The notes: generated from the letters alone by a model not told the origin. Shown: positions 39,035 to 51,608, numbered from the stretch's first letter. The stretch: 64,000 bases of DNA from Serratia marcescens (GCA_015548865.1 JADMXW010000024.1:25569-89568), one strand, 5' to 3'. A program made the numbers and translations.

Positions 39035-39592
39035 TTATTCAGATTGCCCCGCCAACCACTCGCGCGTTAAGAACAGCGCACTCACATTACGCGCTTCGCG
39101 AAAGTCCGGTTCCTGTAACAAACCAAGCAAATTATCCAAAGGCCAGCGCACCGGAATAAGCGGTTCAGGCTCATCTCCTTCTCGCGTCTGCGGATAAAGA
39201 CCACGTGCCACAATAATATTCATACGGCTAGAGAAATAGGAAGGTGCCAGCGTCAACGTCGCCAACAACGACATTTGGTGTGCGCCGAACCCAGCTTCCT
39301 CCATCAATTCACGATTTGCAGCCTCAAAAACGGTTTCACCTGGATCAATAAGTCCCTTGGGAAACCCCAGTTCATACTGCTCAATACCGACGGCATACTC
39401 ACGTACCAGTACCAGCTCATTTCCAATAATCGGCACAATCATGACCGCTTCCCGACCCGAGGGACGCATCCGCTCATACACACGGCGAACGCCATTACTG
39501 AACTCCAGATCAACCGACTCCACGTTAAACAGACGCGAACGGGCCACCGTTTCCACATTCAGGATTTTCGGTTTTTTCAGATTGTTATCCAT
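39035..39592 (-). CDS. nudE: ADP-compounds hydrolase NudE
   Basis: Nudix hydrolase that splits ADP-ribose, Ap3A and NADH, 185 aa from ATG 39592 (MDNNLKKPKILNVE). The Nudix box reads GLIDPGETVFEAANRELMEEAGF near residue 95, with the REXXEE-type catalytic core RELMEE. An 8-codon longer frame exists. The gene lies between mrcA and igaA as in E. coli (yrfE). Confidence 0.95.
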   Translation of the reverse strand: MDNNLKKPKILNVETVARSRLFNVESVDLEFSNGVRRVYERMRPSGREAVMIVPIIGNELVLVREYAVGIEQYELGFPKGLIDPGETVFEAANRELMEEAGFGAHQMSLLATLTLAPSYFSSRMNIIVARGLYPQTREGDEPEPLIPVRWPLDNLLGLLQEPDFREARNVSALFLTREWLAGQSE

Positions 39593-40045
39593 AAATATAT
39601 TCGCCCTACCAGGCATTCCTGTAGCAACAAAAAAATTTGGTACCCGTCAAAAAATCGTTGAGGAACATAAGGAGTGGCCACATAATGCTCCAAAACGGGC
39701 TCGCCGTAGAATGCAAAAAAAACGTTAATTTTCTTCTTTGATATTGCTCACATTGTGCGTTAACAGGCTATCTTACTGCAACTATGAAACGACTCAACTT
39801 ACGCATTTGCAACAAATAATAAACATAAATGCTTTCCCACCAAAAAATATAAAAGTCAACACGTCACAGTAAATTCAGATTTTCCCCATGTTTTCATCTG
39901 ATTCTATCTTGGTAAGATCGTCGAAATGTAGACAAAAATTATTGCGTTAATCGGTGATTCAAGCTGATTAACAATGACATACGGATTATCACTCTCGGGA
40001 TAAGTTTGCTAGTATCCGAATTATCAGCGTTGGAATGAGGATGGC
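39593..40045. other. Divergent promoter region nudE/igaA
   Basis: About 450 bp holding the promoters of divergent nudE and igaA. AT-rich in the middle. No operator or RNA gene was recognised. Confidence 0.5.
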
Positions 40046-42196
40046 ATGAGCACAATAGTTATTCTTTTATCCCTATTGTTTGCCTGCCTTATCGTCATCG
40101 GGAGTTACACTGGATACCGTATGCGTCGCCATTTACCCTTTATAAAATCGTCATTATCCATGATGCACGAGAGAGAACGCTCATTGAGTCAAGATGAGCG
40201 CACAGCCATTGAACGCTATTTGACACAGGCCAATCTGCAACCGTCAGCATTGAGCACATTGCCGGTTTTACAACGCACCCGACAAGATCCACGGGTCTAT
40301 ATGCTCACCCATAGCATCACGCGTTATGGGCTAAATACCAGTGCACCGAACAAATGGCGTTACTTCATTGATACGCAAGAAATACACCTCCCCCCAAGCT
40401 GGGAACAGTACATTACCGAGAACAACCATATTGAGCTAATTAACACCCGCTCAATCCCACTGGTCGTTGCGCTCAACGGACATTCCTTGAGTGAATGCGT
40501 TGAGCACAGCGATCAGAGTATTTTACCTCCGCCGCTGATGCCAGAGCGCAATGCTTCAATCCGGGAAGAAGGAAATGAGCGTGCGGAACTGGTTTCTGTT
40601 CGTAAAGAAACCCGAGAAGAATTCGAAGTGCATCACGCATCTGGCATTCGTGAAGCATTGTTGCTCTCATTGTCTTTCCTGTTGTTGTTTATCAGCCTGA
40701 CGACACCGCTTACTGTGATGCCCTGGCTTGTTAGCATGGCATTGCTACTGGCAGCCTGGAGCTGTTGGCAACTGTTCCGTGCACCGTCCGATCGCGAACT
40801 ACAAGAGGTGCACAGCCTGAATGGGACACCGCAGTGCCTCGGTTTGTTTGGTGAATCGAACCAAGGGCAGATTGGCAATATTTCCCTTGGTAATATCGAT
40901 CTTATCTACCCCACTCATTGGCAACCTTACATCGCCTACGATCTGGCGCAAAAGACCCAAGTTGATATCTATCTGAATCGCCAGGTGGTTCGTCAGGGAG
41001 AGTTTCTCTCGCTCCACAATGAAGTCAGTCGTTTCCCCCTCCAGCGCTGGGGAAAAAACCTGATTCTCTCTGCGGGTGCACTCCTGCCCCTTATCTTGCT
41101 ACTGAGTTTTTTGCCATTGGAATTACCACTCAACCTGAGCATGAGCTGGCTACAAGGCGCGCAAAATATCAAAGTGACGCAGGTTGATGAATTGCAAAAT
41201 GCTCACCTCAAAATTGGCGACAAGCTGGACATACAAGGCACGGGTATGTGTGATGTGCCTACGGGCAATCGTTATCCCAGTAATGCCAAACCTTATGCCT
41301 TTACCCCATTTGACTGTTCCGCTATCTACTGGAACAAGGCCGGGTCGTTACCCTTACCTGAGTCAGATGTGATAGAAAAAGCATCGGGGTTACTGGCCGT
41401 CGTCAACGCCCAGTTGCACCCTGTGACCAACGATGAAGGTAAAGTCAGCACACAACTCGCCTCCGCCATTCAAAAATCGGGTATGGTGTTGCTCAACAAT
41501 TTCTCTGACATTGTGCTAAAAACGCAGGAACTGTGTACGCGTGAAGAGGATTGCACTCGGTTGAAAAATGCATTAGTCAATCTGGGCAATGTTAAAACAT
41601 GGGATGCGTTGGTCAGACGCGCGAAGTCAGGGTCACTGAAAGGTATGAATGTCCTGCTGCGGTCCGTTAACGCAGAGTCATTGGAATCACTGGTTGTCAG
41701 CGCAACTGAGTCGTTTTTCTATCAAGAGATTAACGCAGCGACAGACTCTTTGAACAGTCCACCGCCGAATGGCTTTCTTATCCGCAGCGATGAAGGCCGT
41801 CAGCTTGTGAACTATCCTCTTCCGCCCAAACCATTCAATGAGTATCATGCAACAGAACAGTGGCAGGAGTTACAACGCCTTTCCGCCATGCTTCTGCACA
41901 CGCCTTTCAGCGCCAAAGGGGTAATTACTCAGCTCTCCACCGACGCCAATGGTACACAGCACATCAATTTACGTAGCGAGCCTGACGCAATCACGCTATG
42001 GCGCTATTTTGGCACCGGTTTGCTGATGTTAGTGCTCTCGGTGGTACTGGTTGTCAATTTGGTGCTGATGCTGGTAAAAATGCGCAAAAGCCAACAGCGT
42101 GAACGTGACATCAAACAGTACTATGATGACTGTTTTTCTACCCGACTTGCTATGCCAATTCTGATGGAAGGCCGTGCCTACCGGATGGATGGCTAG
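40046..42196 (+). CDS. igaA: IgaA, membrane regulator of the Rcs system
   Basis: Inner-membrane protein that holds back Rcs phosphorelay signalling by contacting RcsD; essential in many enterobacteria with an intact Rcs pathway. 716 aa, near the E. coli length (711). Membrane helices are visible at the N-terminus (VILLSLLFACLIVIGSY), in a pair near residues 205-245, near 345-365 and near the C-terminus (ALWRYFGTG onward). Conserved blocks include HITRYG-like HSITRYGLNT, LISLNGH-type VALNGHSL, GTGMCDVPTG and AIQKSGMVLL. Position after nudE and before yrfG is the normal one. Confidence 0.95.
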   Translation: MSTIVILLSLLFACLIVIGSYTGYRMRRHLPFIKSSLSMMHERERSLSQDERTAIERYLTQANLQPSALSTLPVLQRTRQDPRVYMLTHSITRYGLNTSAPNKWRYFIDTQEIHLPPSWEQYITENNHIELINTRSIPLVVALNGHSLSECVEHSDQSILPPPLMPERNASIREEGNERAELVSVRKETREEFEVHHASGIREALLLSLSFLLLFISLTTPLTVMPWLVSMALLLAAWSCWQLFRAPSDRELQEVHSLNGTPQCLGLFGESNQGQIGNISLGNIDLIYPTHWQPYIAYDLAQKTQVDIYLNRQVVRQGEFLSLHNEVSRFPLQRWGKNLILSAGALLPLILLLSFLPLELPLNLSMSWLQGAQNIKVTQVDELQNAHLKIGDKLDIQGTGMCDVPTGNRYPSNAKPYAFTPFDCSAIYWNKAGSLPLPESDVIEKASGLLAVVNAQLHPVTNDEGKVSTQLASAIQKSGMVLLNNFSDIVLKTQELCTREEDCTRLKNALVNLGNVKTWDALVRRAKSGSLKGMNVLLRSVNAESLESLVVSATESFFYQEINAATDSLNSPPPNGFLIRSDEGRQLVNYPLPPKPFNEYHATEQWQELQRLSAMLLHTPFSAKGVITQLSTDANGTQHINLRSEPDAITLWRYFGTGLLMLVLSVVLVVNLVLMLVKMRKSQQRERDIKQYYDDCFSTRLAMPILMEGRAYRMDG

Positions 42197-42240
42197 ACAC
42201 GCTGGCATCAACGCCTGTTGCATACCTCCATATTGGATAT

Positions 42241-42298
42241 ATACCCTAAATAATTCGAGCTCCGCCAACGTGAATGCAACTTGAAGTATGGCGGGTAC
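42241..42298 (+). repeat. Family A repeat, short form
   Basis: 58 bp with both ends of family A (ATACCCTAAATAATTCGAG at left, CAACTTGAAGTATGGCGGGTA at right) but nearly all the centre missing. It lies between igaA and yrfG. Confidence 0.8.
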
Positions 42299-42367
42299 AA
42301 CGACGACACCTTGCTGTGCCGCACTTTCCTGCACACGATCGCCCTCACAGCCGCTACTGGAGTACCC

Positions 42368-43054
42368 ATGCTGCAAGATCTCAATTGGAATGACATCGAC
42401 ACCGTAATTCTGGATATGGATGGCACCCTGCTAGACTTGGCATTTGACAGCTACTTCTGGCTTCAACTGGTGCCACAACGACTCAGTGTGCAGAGGGAGA
42501 TCTCCCTCGATGAAGCCAAGCAGGTCATCGATAGGGAGTATCACGCCGTTCAGCATACGTTGAACTGGTATTGCTTCGATTACTGGAGTGAACGCCTCGG
42601 CCTTGATATCTATCAGATGACCAGCGAGATAGGCTCACGGGCCCGTTTGCGCGCAGACACCCAGCCATTCCTTACAGCACTGGGGGTCAGCGGCAAACAA
42701 CGGGTTTTACTCACCAATGCCCATCCACACGGTCTGGCGGTAAAAATCGCGCATACTGGGCTTGATAGACACCTTGATTTATTACTTTCCACCCATACGT
42801 ATGGGTATCCCAAAGAACATCCGCAATTGTGGCAACATGTGCAGGCGCAAGTGGGGTTTAATCCAGAACGTACGCTGTTTATCGATGACAGTGAACCGAT
42901 TCTGGATGCCGCTAAGGCGTTTGGCCTGCGCTACTGTCTCGGGGTAACCAATCCGGACTCTGGTCAGCAGGAAAAATCTTTTGCACGCCATCCGTCCATG
43001 AATAATTATCTGGCGTTCCTGCCCGCATTACGCATAGCACAACAGGCATCCTGA
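42368..43054 (+). CDS. yrfG: GMP/IMP nucleotidase YrfG
   Basis: HAD-superfamily 5-prime nucleotidase acting on purine monophosphates, 228 aa from ATG 42368 (MLQDLNWNDIDTVI). HAD motif I is ILDMDGTLLDLAFD near residue 15, motif II LLTNAHP, motif IV FIDDSEPILDAA. The frame is open 29 codons further upstream into the family A repeat but that section is not coding. First gene of yrfG-hslR-hslO. Confidence 0.94.
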   Translation: MLQDLNWNDIDTVILDMDGTLLDLAFDSYFWLQLVPQRLSVQREISLDEAKQVIDREYHAVQHTLNWYCFDYWSERLGLDIYQMTSEIGSRARLRADTQPFLTALGVSGKQRVLLTNAHPHGLAVKIAHTGLDRHLDLLLSTHTYGYPKEHPQLWQHVQAQVGFNPERTLFIDDSEPILDAAKAFGLRYCLGVTNPDSGQQEKSFARHPSMNNYLAFLPALRIAQQAS

Positions 43055-43082
43055 TAATGGGTTTATGAACAAGGGGGATGAT

Positions 43083-43490
43083 ATGAAAGAGAAGACCGAG
43101 TCAGATGACAGTGTTCGCCTGGATAAATGGCTCTGGGCCGCTCGATTCTATAAAACCCGGGCTGTCGCGCGCGAAGCAATCGACGGTGGCAAAGTGCATT
43201 ACAATGGGCAGCGTACCAAGCCCAGTAAGTTGGTAGAGCTGAATGCTGAAATTAAACTGCGTCAGGGCAACGACGAACGAACCGTGTTGGTCTGTGCTCT
43301 CAGCTCACAACGCCGCTCGGCACCTGAAGCGCAATTGTTGTATCGGGAGACCGAGCAAAGCGTAGAAAAACGCGAAAAGGTCGCTCTGGCGCGCAAAATG
43401 AATGCGCTAACGATGCCTCACCCAGACCGCCGTCCCGATAAAAAAGAACGGCGCGATCTGATAAAATTTAAATATAGCGATCCAGAATAG
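43083..43490 (+). CDS. hslR: Heat-shock ribosome-associated protein Hsp15
   Basis: S4-domain RNA-binding protein that rescues stalled 50S subunits carrying nascent chains, 135 aa from ATG 43083 (MKEKTESDDSVRLDKWLW). The S4 domain is RLDKWLWAARFYKTRAVAREAIDGGKVHYNG. The C-terminus is highly basic (PHPDRRPDKKERRDLIKFK). An ATG six codons earlier is possible. Between yrfG and hslO as usual. Confidence 0.95.
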   Translation: MKEKTESDDSVRLDKWLWAARFYKTRAVAREAIDGGKVHYNGQRTKPSKLVELNAEIKLRQGNDERTVLVCALSSQRRSAPEAQLLYRETEQSVEKREKVALARKMNALTMPHPDRRPDKKERRDLIKFKYSDPE

Positions 43491-43514
43491 CCCCTGGCAA
43501 TTAAGAGAGAAACC

Positions 43515-44387
43515 ATGTCCAACCATGACCAACTATACCGTTATCTGTTTGAAAATCATGCTGTTCGCGGCGAGTTGGTGACGGTCAGCAATACCTACCA
43601 GCATATTCTGGAAAATCACGACTACCCAGTTCCCGTGCGTCTGATTCTGGGAGATATGCTTGCCGCCACCAGTCTGCTAACGGCAACATTGAAATTTAAT
43701 GGTGATATTACCGTACAACTCCAGGGTGACGGTCCACTCAAACTTGCCGTAATCAATGGCAACCACCAGCAGCAAATGCGCGGTGTTGCACGCTTGCAAG
43801 GGGAGATCGCGCCTGATGCTACGCTACGCGATATGGTAGGTAACGGCTATCTGGTGATCACCATTACACCCGTGGAAGGTGAACGCTACCAAGGCGTGGT
43901 GGGGCTGGAAGGTGACTCTGTTGCCAGCTGCCTGGAGAATTATTTCCTGCAATCCGAGCAGTTGCCTACCCGATTATTTATCCGCAGCGGGGAGCATGAA
44001 GGCCGTCCGGCCGCGGCAGGTATGCTGCTGCAAGTGCTGCCTGCTCAGCACGTCGGCCACGATGACTTTGACCATCTAGCTCAGCTGACCGCTACCATCA
44101 AAAACGAAGAGCTGTTTACCTTGCCTGCTAACGATGTGCTGTACCGTCTTTACCATCAAGAGTCAGTTACGCTTTACGAACCACAGGCCGTATCGTTTCA
44201 TTGCCACTGCTCGCGTGAACGTTGCGCAGATGCATTAATGACGCTGTCGGATGACGATCTCAATGAGATGCTGGCACAAGAAGGCGAAATTGATATGCAT
44301 TGCGATTATTGCGGAAATCACTATCTGTTTAGCGAAAGCGAAGTCAGTGATATTCGTCACGCCAACACAGACAGCACAAGACATTGA
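43515..44387 (+). CDS. hslO: Redox-regulated chaperone Hsp33
   Basis: Cytoplasmic holdase switched on by oxidation and unfolding, 290 aa. The four zinc-binding cysteines that serve as the redox switch are seen near the C-terminus as HCHCSRERC (Cys-x-Cys half) and HCDYCGNHY (Cys-x2-Cys half). The N-terminal substrate domain has [15 protein letters not shown]. It ends the small yrfG-hslR-hslO group and is followed by a strong terminator. Confidence 0.97.
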   Translation: MSNHDQLYRYLFENHAVRGELVTVSNTYQHILENHDYPVPVRLILGDMLAATSLLTATLKFNGDITVQLQGDGPLKLAVINGNHQQQMRGVARLQGEIAPDATLRDMVGNGYLVITITPVEGERYQGVVGLEGDSVASCLENYFLQSEQLPTRLFIRSGEHEGRPAAAGMLLQVLPAQHVGHDDFDHLAQLTATIKNEELFTLPANDVLYRLYHQESVTLYEPQAVSFHCHCSRERCADALMTLSDDDLNEMLAQEGEIDMHCDYCGNHYLFSESEVSDIRHANTDSTRH

Positions 44388-44420
44388 TCGCAGAACATAT
44401 TGGCGATATGTCATTAGCTA

Positions 44421-44450
44421 AACGGGCACCTCGGTGCCCGTTTTATTTTT
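44421..44450 (+). terminator. hslO terminator
   Basis: Stem AACGGGCACC / GGTGCCCGTT, 2-nt tip with wobble, followed by TTATTTTT, 33 bp after the hslO stop. Confidence 0.9.
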
Positions 44451-44601
44451 CCGCCATTCTGAAGAAGAATCGTTTCACTTAACGAAAATTAAACAAACCT
44501 ATGTCTTAAATTATTTAATTTTATGATTGTTATCCCAGCTAAAATAGGCTTACTCCTTACAATAACTATCAGTATGACTATAACTATTGAGGAGTAGCGA
44601 T

Positions 44602-46239
44602 ATGCAGATGAAAGGTATTGCACCACAAGCCCTCGCAGCTTATGGAATCCGCGATGTCAGCGAGATTGTCTACAATCCGAGTTATGAAGTACTTTTCCAG
44701 GAGGAGATTGCTCCCAACCTGGAAGGATATGAACGCGGCAGAGAAACCAAACTGGGCGCAATCGCTGTTGACACCGGCGTTTTTACCGGTCGTTCGCCCA
44801 AAGATAAATATATCGTTCGAGATGATACCACGCGTGAGCATGTGTGGTGGTCAGATCAAGGGAAAGGTAAGAACGATAACCACCCCATGACGCAAGAAGT
44901 TTGGCATCATCTGAAACAGTTAGTGACCAAGCAACTTTCTGGTAAGCGTCTGTTTATCATTGATGCCTTCTGCGGAGCCAACCCAGATACCCGACTGAAA
45001 GTACGTTTTATTACTGAAGTCGCCTGGCAGGCCCACTTCGTCAAAAACATGTTTATTCGTCCTGATGAAGAAGAGCTCAAGCAGTTTGAGCCCGATTTCA
45101 TCGTGATGAATGGCGCAAAATGCACTAATCCACAGTGGAAGGAACAAGGACTGAACTCGGAGAATTTTGTCGCCTTTAACTTGACGGAGCGGATTCAACT
45201 GATCGGCGGCACCTGGTACGGCGGCGAAATGAAGAAAGGGATGTTCTCCATCATGAACTACCTGCTACCGCTCAAAGGCATCGCGTCAATGCACTGTTCC
45301 GCTAACGTCGGCGAAAAAGGGGATGTGGCTATCTTCTTCGGCCTTTCAGGTACAGGCAAGACCACGCTCTCAACCGATCCGAAACGCCAATTGATTGGCG
45401 ACGATGAGCACGGTTGGGATGATGATGGCGTATTCAACTTTGAAGGCGGCTGCTACGCCAAAACCATCAAGCTGTCGAAAGAAGCCGAGCCGGATATTTA
45501 CGGTGCCATCAAACGCGATGCGTTGCTGGAAAATGTCACGGTACGGGAAGATGGCAGCGTGGATTTCAACGACGGCAGCAAAACGGAGAACACCCGTGTC
45601 TCCTACCCCATTTACCATATTCATAATATCGTCAAACCGGTTTCTAAAGCGGGACATGCACGAAAGGTGATTTTCCTGACAGCAGATGCCTTCGGTGTCT
45701 TGCCGCCGGTATCGCGTCTGACGCCCGACCAGACACAGTACCATTTCCTGTCCGGCTTCACGGCTAAATTGGCGGGAACAGAGCGCGGAATAACCGAACC
45801 TACGCCAACGTTCTCCGCCTGCTTCGGTGCTGCGTTTTTGTCGCTTCATCCCACACGCTACGCTGAAGTGCTGGTAAAACGCATGAAAGCCGCTGGCGCG
45901 CAGGCCTATCTGGTGAATACCGGCTGGAACGGTTCGGGCAAACGTATCTCTATCAAAGACACCCGCGCCATCATTGATGCCATTCTGAGTGGCAGCATCG
46001 ATGATGCTGAAATGCATACACTGCCGATCTTCAATCTGGCTATCCCACGCTCATTACCGGGTGTCGACGTCCAGATTCTTGATCCGCGCAATACGTATAC
46101 AAGCCGGGCGAAGTGGCAAGAAAAAGCCGAAGATCTGGCACAGCGTTTTTGCACCAATTTCGACAAATATACGGATACTCCTGCAGGTCAGGCGCTGGTC
46201 AGTGCCGGCCCCGAAATTGGGGTGGACGTTACGCAATAA
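44602..46239 (+). CDS. pckA: Phosphoenolpyruvate carboxykinase (ATP)
   Basis: Gluconeogenic enzyme converting oxaloacetate and ATP to PEP, 545 aa from ATG 44602 ([15 protein letters not shown]). The in-frame TTG at 44587 overlaps the GAGGAG ribosome site and is not the start. Landmarks: [26 protein letters not shown], kinase-1 loop [16 protein letters not shown] near residue 248, kinase-2 [29 protein letters not shown] segment, and the ATP-binding [15 protein letters not shown] [16 protein letters not shown]. Ends in a hairpin terminator. In E. coli it is cAMP-CRP dependent; likely the same here. Confidence 0.97.
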   Translation: MQMKGIAPQALAAYGIRDVSEIVYNPSYEVLFQEEIAPNLEGYERGRETKLGAIAVDTGVFTGRSPKDKYIVRDDTTREHVWWSDQGKGKNDNHPMTQEVWHHLKQLVTKQLSGKRLFIIDAFCGANPDTRLKVRFITEVAWQAHFVKNMFIRPDEEELKQFEPDFIVMNGAKCTNPQWKEQGLNSENFVAFNLTERIQLIGGTWYGGEMKKGMFSIMNYLLPLKGIASMHCSANVGEKGDVAIFFGLSGTGKTTLSTDPKRQLIGDDEHGWDDDGVFNFEGGCYAKTIKLSKEAEPDIYGAIKRDALLENVTVREDGSVDFNDGSKTENTRVSYPIYHIHNIVKPVSKAGHARKVIFLTADAFGVLPPVSRLTPDQTQYHFLSGFTAKLAGTERGITEPTPTFSACFGAAFLSLHPTRYAEVLVKRMKAAGAQAYLVNTGWNGSGKRISIKDTRAIIDAILSGSIDDAEMHTLPIFNLAIPRSLPGVDVQILDPRNTYTSRAKWQEKAEDLAQRFCTNFDKYTDTPAGQALVSAGPEIGVDVTQ

Positions 46240-46244
46240 AACGC

Positions 46245-46272
46245 AAAAGCGCGGGCGAGCCCGCGCTTTTTT
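46245..46272. terminator. Terminator between pckA and envZ
   Basis: Stem AAGCGCGGGC / GCCCGCGCTT flanked by an A run and a T run, active in both directions between convergent pckA and envZ. Confidence 0.9.
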
Positions 46273-46293
46273 CCTCAGCAAAACCCTGCGGGG

Positions 46294-48383
<2,090 letters not shown>

Positions 48384-48630
48384 TTTCATTCTCCAAAAGC
48401 GTAATCGCTGCCGATGCCCGTATTGTTCAAAAACCTATGAATTACTGACAGTCGTTTCTGGTATATATTGCAGGCAAAATTGTTACAAAGCATAATAAAA
48501 TAAGGGTTAATCAACCATTTCCTTCACTTTATATACGTTATCGCCATAGGATGCGCTAGCGCTTATACTGCTCATTGTGTTTTAACATTACGCGAAGCGC
48601 ATCCGTAATAACAGATGATGAAAGCAACCG

Positions 48631-49113
48631 ATGAAAACCGATCTTATCACCCGTGAAGGTTACGACATGCTCTACAAAGAGCTTAACTATCTTTGGAAAG
48701 AACGTCGTCCTGAAATTACAGAAAAAGTGGCTTGGGCGGCAAGTTTAGGCGATCGTAGTGAAAATGCCGACTACCAATACAACAAGCGGCTATTGCGTGA
48801 AATAGACCGCCGGGTACGTTACCTGCGCAAACGGTTGGAAATCGTGCGCGTGGTCGATTATTCCCCCCAGCAAGACGGCAAAGTGTTCTTTGGTGCCTGG
48901 GTTGAAGTGGAGAACGAGCAAGGCGACCGGATGCGTTTTCGTATTGTTGGCCCTGATGAGATCTATGGGCGAAAAGACTATATTTCAATCGATGCCCCAA
49001 TGGCGCGCGCACTGCTAAAAAAAGAGCTCGACGAAGAGGTGAAAGTGAAAACACCCTCTGGAGAAAAAACGTGGTATGTAAACATGATCTCCTATACTCT
49101 GCCCGCAGAGTAA
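48631..49113 (+). CDS. greB: Transcript cleavage factor GreB
   Basis: Binds the secondary channel of RNA polymerase and stimulates cleavage of backtracked RNA, 160 aa. The N-terminal coiled coil (residues 1-75) carries the acidic tip in GDRSENADYQYNKRLLREID, and the C-terminal FKBP-like domain follows (FFGAWVEVENEQGD, ISIDAPMARALLKK). Start MKTDLITREGYDML is canonical. In E. coli greB is followed by tex (yhgF); here a 6-kb accessory block comes between. Confidence 0.97.
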   Translation: MKTDLITREGYDMLYKELNYLWKERRPEITEKVAWAASLGDRSENADYQYNKRLLREIDRRVRYLRKRLEIVRVVDYSPQQDGKVFFGAWVEVENEQGDRMRFRIVGPDEIYGRKDYISIDAPMARALLKKELDEEVKVKTPSGEKTWYVNMISYTLPAE

Positions 49114-49174
49114 TGAGGAGGCAACCTACTCGTTACCCAAGCAATACTGACTTTGCAGCGTGAGAAAAATGCCA

Positions 49175-49648
49175 TCAACGGATATTACAGGCTAGTTTTG
49201 ACCATGCCGTGCTGATAAGATAAACATCACGCGTCAGCATCTCAAATTCCAGGATGTCATTTTCACCTATCATGGAAAAAGCGTCATCAGGCGCATTATC
49301 CTCTGGATTTTTATCCAAGGAGACATTCTTTACTATCAAGCGGTTTTCATTCCAGACGGAGTCAAAACTGAATGTCCGCTGCACCGTGCGAGGAACATCA
49401 TCTTCACCAATAAATACGCCATCAATAAAAATTAATGCTCGATTTTTATCACTCAAGTAAATATTGACATCGTATTCTTTTTTTACTTTATAATGTTCAC
49501 TCTCTTCTCTCATTTTTACCTCACCGCAACAAATCACAGGTTTATGAAACGACTGTTGTTTGAAATAATATGGACCAATCAATAAAACCATTATCAATAA
49601 TAATAGGCTCGACCATACCATTTTATTGCCAAGGTTATTTTTCAACAT
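49175..49648 (-). CDS. Small single-span membrane protein, FidL-like
   Basis: About 157 aa from ATG 49648. One N-terminal membrane helix (MVWSSLLLLIMVLLIGPYYF, residues about 10-29) then a periplasmic beta-rich part with CCGEVKMREESEHYKVKKEY. It lies directly downstream of, and overlaps by 14 bp, a membrane-bound winged-helix regulator. Such gene pairs occur in other enterobacteria, where the small partner is called FidL-like; I assign this by layout and general look, not by alignment. It may modulate the regulator in the periplasm, as ToxS does for ToxR (inference). Confidence 0.65.
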   Translation of the reverse strand: MLKNNLGNKMVWSSLLLLIMVLLIGPYYFKQQSFHKPVICCGEVKMREESEHYKVKKEYDVNIYLSDKNRALIFIDGVFIGEDDVPRTVQRTFSFDSVWNENRLIVKNVSLDKNPEDNAPDDAFSMIGENDILEFEMLTRDVYLISTAWSKLACNIR

Positions 49649-50396
49649 AAGTAGTACATCCCTTTCCTCGTTTACTACATGCAATGATGATGCGATTCTT
49701 TTTCATGCCAGGGCCATGTGCCGGTGTTGTCTTTGATGAAATGAACAATACATTATCCCCACAGAGATCCTGATAGCCAGTGATAGAATCTCGATTACCC
49801 GCGTCTTTTAATGCAAAAACATCACATTTGTTTGGCATAGCAACCCTTACCAGTGGGCGATAAGAGAAACGGCTAGAAAACGACACTATAATCAAAATAA
49901 ATAATAGAATCATGCCTGTAATAATAATAATCTTGGCCGAATAACCTATCTGAAACCAAGATGTAGACTCACCTGCTGTAAACAACCGGGTATTTATGCC
50001 ACCCACTTTCGCTTTCATCGAACCACCCGCAGCATTTTCTATCGCATAGACTTCCGCTTGCTGCTTAGCATAGGCTTCAATACTATCAACATGAAAAACA
50101 ATACCCGATTTGGGGACGGTGACTATCGCTTCGGCCAGTCCAAAGTTACGCAATACCTTTCTAAGCAGTGAAATATAATTATTGAGATTACTGATAGAAG
50201 GAGAAAGCGAATACTTTTCAAGAGCCTCACGCAGTAACAATTCACGGCTTAATGTAACCCCTTGGTTATCAATCAAAGTGGTGAGTATACGTGCAATAGG
50301 CGCGCTCAATGAAGTGGTTTCACTTTCACGGTCACGCCAGGCTAAAGTCCCCTCGCCATCATTAAAAATAATGTTTTGATTAATCAAATAGGCCAT
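49635..50396 (-). CDS. Membrane-anchored winged-helix regulator (ToxR/CadC-like layout)
   Basis: 253 aa from ATG 50396, with an AGAGG site upstream. Residues about 1-105 form an OmpR-type winged helix: LTTLIDNQGVTLSRELLLREAL, SNLNNYISLLRKVLRNFG, TVPKSGIVF. A linker follows, then one membrane helix (SAKIIIITGMILLFILIIVSF, about 150-170) and a periplasmic tail of about 80 residues with four cysteines (KCDVF, DLCGD, ACSKRGKGC). This is a one-component membrane regulator. Its target is unknown; nearby genes are the FidL-like partner and, across 1.3 kb, the OlsF-like acyltransferase. Confidence 0.8.
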   Translation of the reverse strand: MAYLINQNIIFNDGEGTLAWRDRESETTSLSAPIARILTTLIDNQGVTLSRELLLREALEKYSLSPSISNLNNYISLLRKVLRNFGLAEAIVTVPKSGIVFHVDSIEAYAKQQAEVYAIENAAGGSMKAKVGGINTRLFTAGESTSWFQIGYSAKIIIITGMILLFILIIVSFSSRFSYRPLVRVAMPNKCDVFALKDAGNRDSITGYQDLCGDNVLFISSKTTPAHGPGMKKNRIIIACSKRGKGCTTYVEK

Positions 50397-51087
50397 AAAA
50401 ACCTCTGGGATAAGCAAGTGTTATTCTAAAAATAACCTAACCCTATTGATAAAATGTTTATTTACATAGAACATAGGAAGTGAAAAGCCGGCGATGTATA
50501 TCTTAGATCGCTCATTGAAGCCCATGAGAATATTGGTTTAAATAATACCTTTACACCATACCTTTACACTGCGTCATAAAAAGATTTAGCTGTAGCATAA
50601 AAATTTGTTCGTTTATTGTCAAAGACTATTTAAAGCTGTTCGTGATTGTTATTTATGATGAGAAACTCAAGCACGTTTTTTGAAAAAAATGGGAAAAATA
50701 GATACAAACAACAGATAAACAAAAATAAAAAAAATGAACAATACATTGAACTAAATAGATATCATAGTTCGTTAATTCTATGCCTACCACAGCCAAAACA
50801 TAACCAAAACCTATTAAAAAAACCATTAAGTAACATTGTGTTCTATAAGCCAGAAAAACAAATTTCACATTTTGAAAAAGAGATCACACACTAATATCGC
50901 ACTGAATAATAACACAAATAAATTATTTCAATAATACTTTACTCGACAATCAGTAAATATCATCTTAAATACCTGCCAAGATGAAATTATCTTAATGGAT
51001 TGCAAGTTTTTTATCTTTCCTTTTCTTGATTTTTCCGACCTTTCTATTCGGTATGATAATTGCGTATGAACTCGCAATTATCACGAT
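50397..51087. other. AT-rich intergenic stretch, no gene seen
   Basis: About 690 bp upstream of the membrane regulator. Very AT-rich. An 82-codon frame at 50646-50894 is Asn/Lys-rich, lacks a ribosome site and is not called. The regulator promoter must be at the left end. Confidence 0.55.
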
Positions 51088-51290
51088 ATACACTCTAAAT
51101 AATTCGAGTTACAGGAAGGCGGCAAGTGAAGGCATCCCGATGAGGTTACTCAGGTAAGTGAGTCGGGTGACAAATCTGCCGGGAGCAGATTTAAACGCCG
51201 CTTGCAGCGGCCTCGTAAGGGGTGAGGCCCAGGGATGGGCCGAATAACGAACGCAGCCAACACACCTGTAACTTGAAGTATGGCGGGTAT
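51088..51290 (+). repeat. Dispersed repeat family A, copy 3
   Basis: 203 bp from ATACACTCTAAATAATTCG to CTTGAAGTATGGCGGGTAT, same orientation and strong similarity to copy 2 at 23346, including the CTCGTAAG-GGTGAGGCCCAGGGATGGGCCGAATAACGA core. Confidence 0.88.
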
Positions 51291-51448
51291 AGCAGCCAAT
51301 ATGATGAATTTATAGAGAATGGCATATTACATTATGAAAGCGTTGGTCGTTCCTTCAAATCGTTTATGATTAAATATCAACCTACATGATTCATATAGCA
51401 GGAATTCAGAAAGGACAAAGCAAATCCAGTGAGGAGAATCACAAGATT

Positions 51449-51598
51449 AGAGCCTATCCCAGTAGGCGTTATGACGCAGTCCATTTGGTCACGGACCGCA
51501 GCAGGAACCGGAGCAGACACAGAAGAGTACGTGAGGCTTTCGGGCAGTGCACAAAGCCACAGTGGCAAGTAGAGTAACCCCCAATGGGATAAGCCCCT
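51449..51598 (+). repeat. Dispersed repeat family B, copy 2
   Basis: 150 bp starting AGAGCCTATCCCAGTAGGCG, with the core TTTGGTCACGGAC, GGAACCGGAGC, ACACAG and GTACGTGAGG as in copy 1 at 20881. The right end GGGATAAGCCCCT is an imperfect inverse of the left end. Confidence 0.8.
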
Positions 51599-51608
51599 AA
51601 CTAATGTA

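Noticed and set aside
50646..50894. 82-codon Asn/Lys-rich frame upstream of the membrane regulator
   Set aside because: Composition follows the AT-rich background; no ribosome site or neighbour logic.
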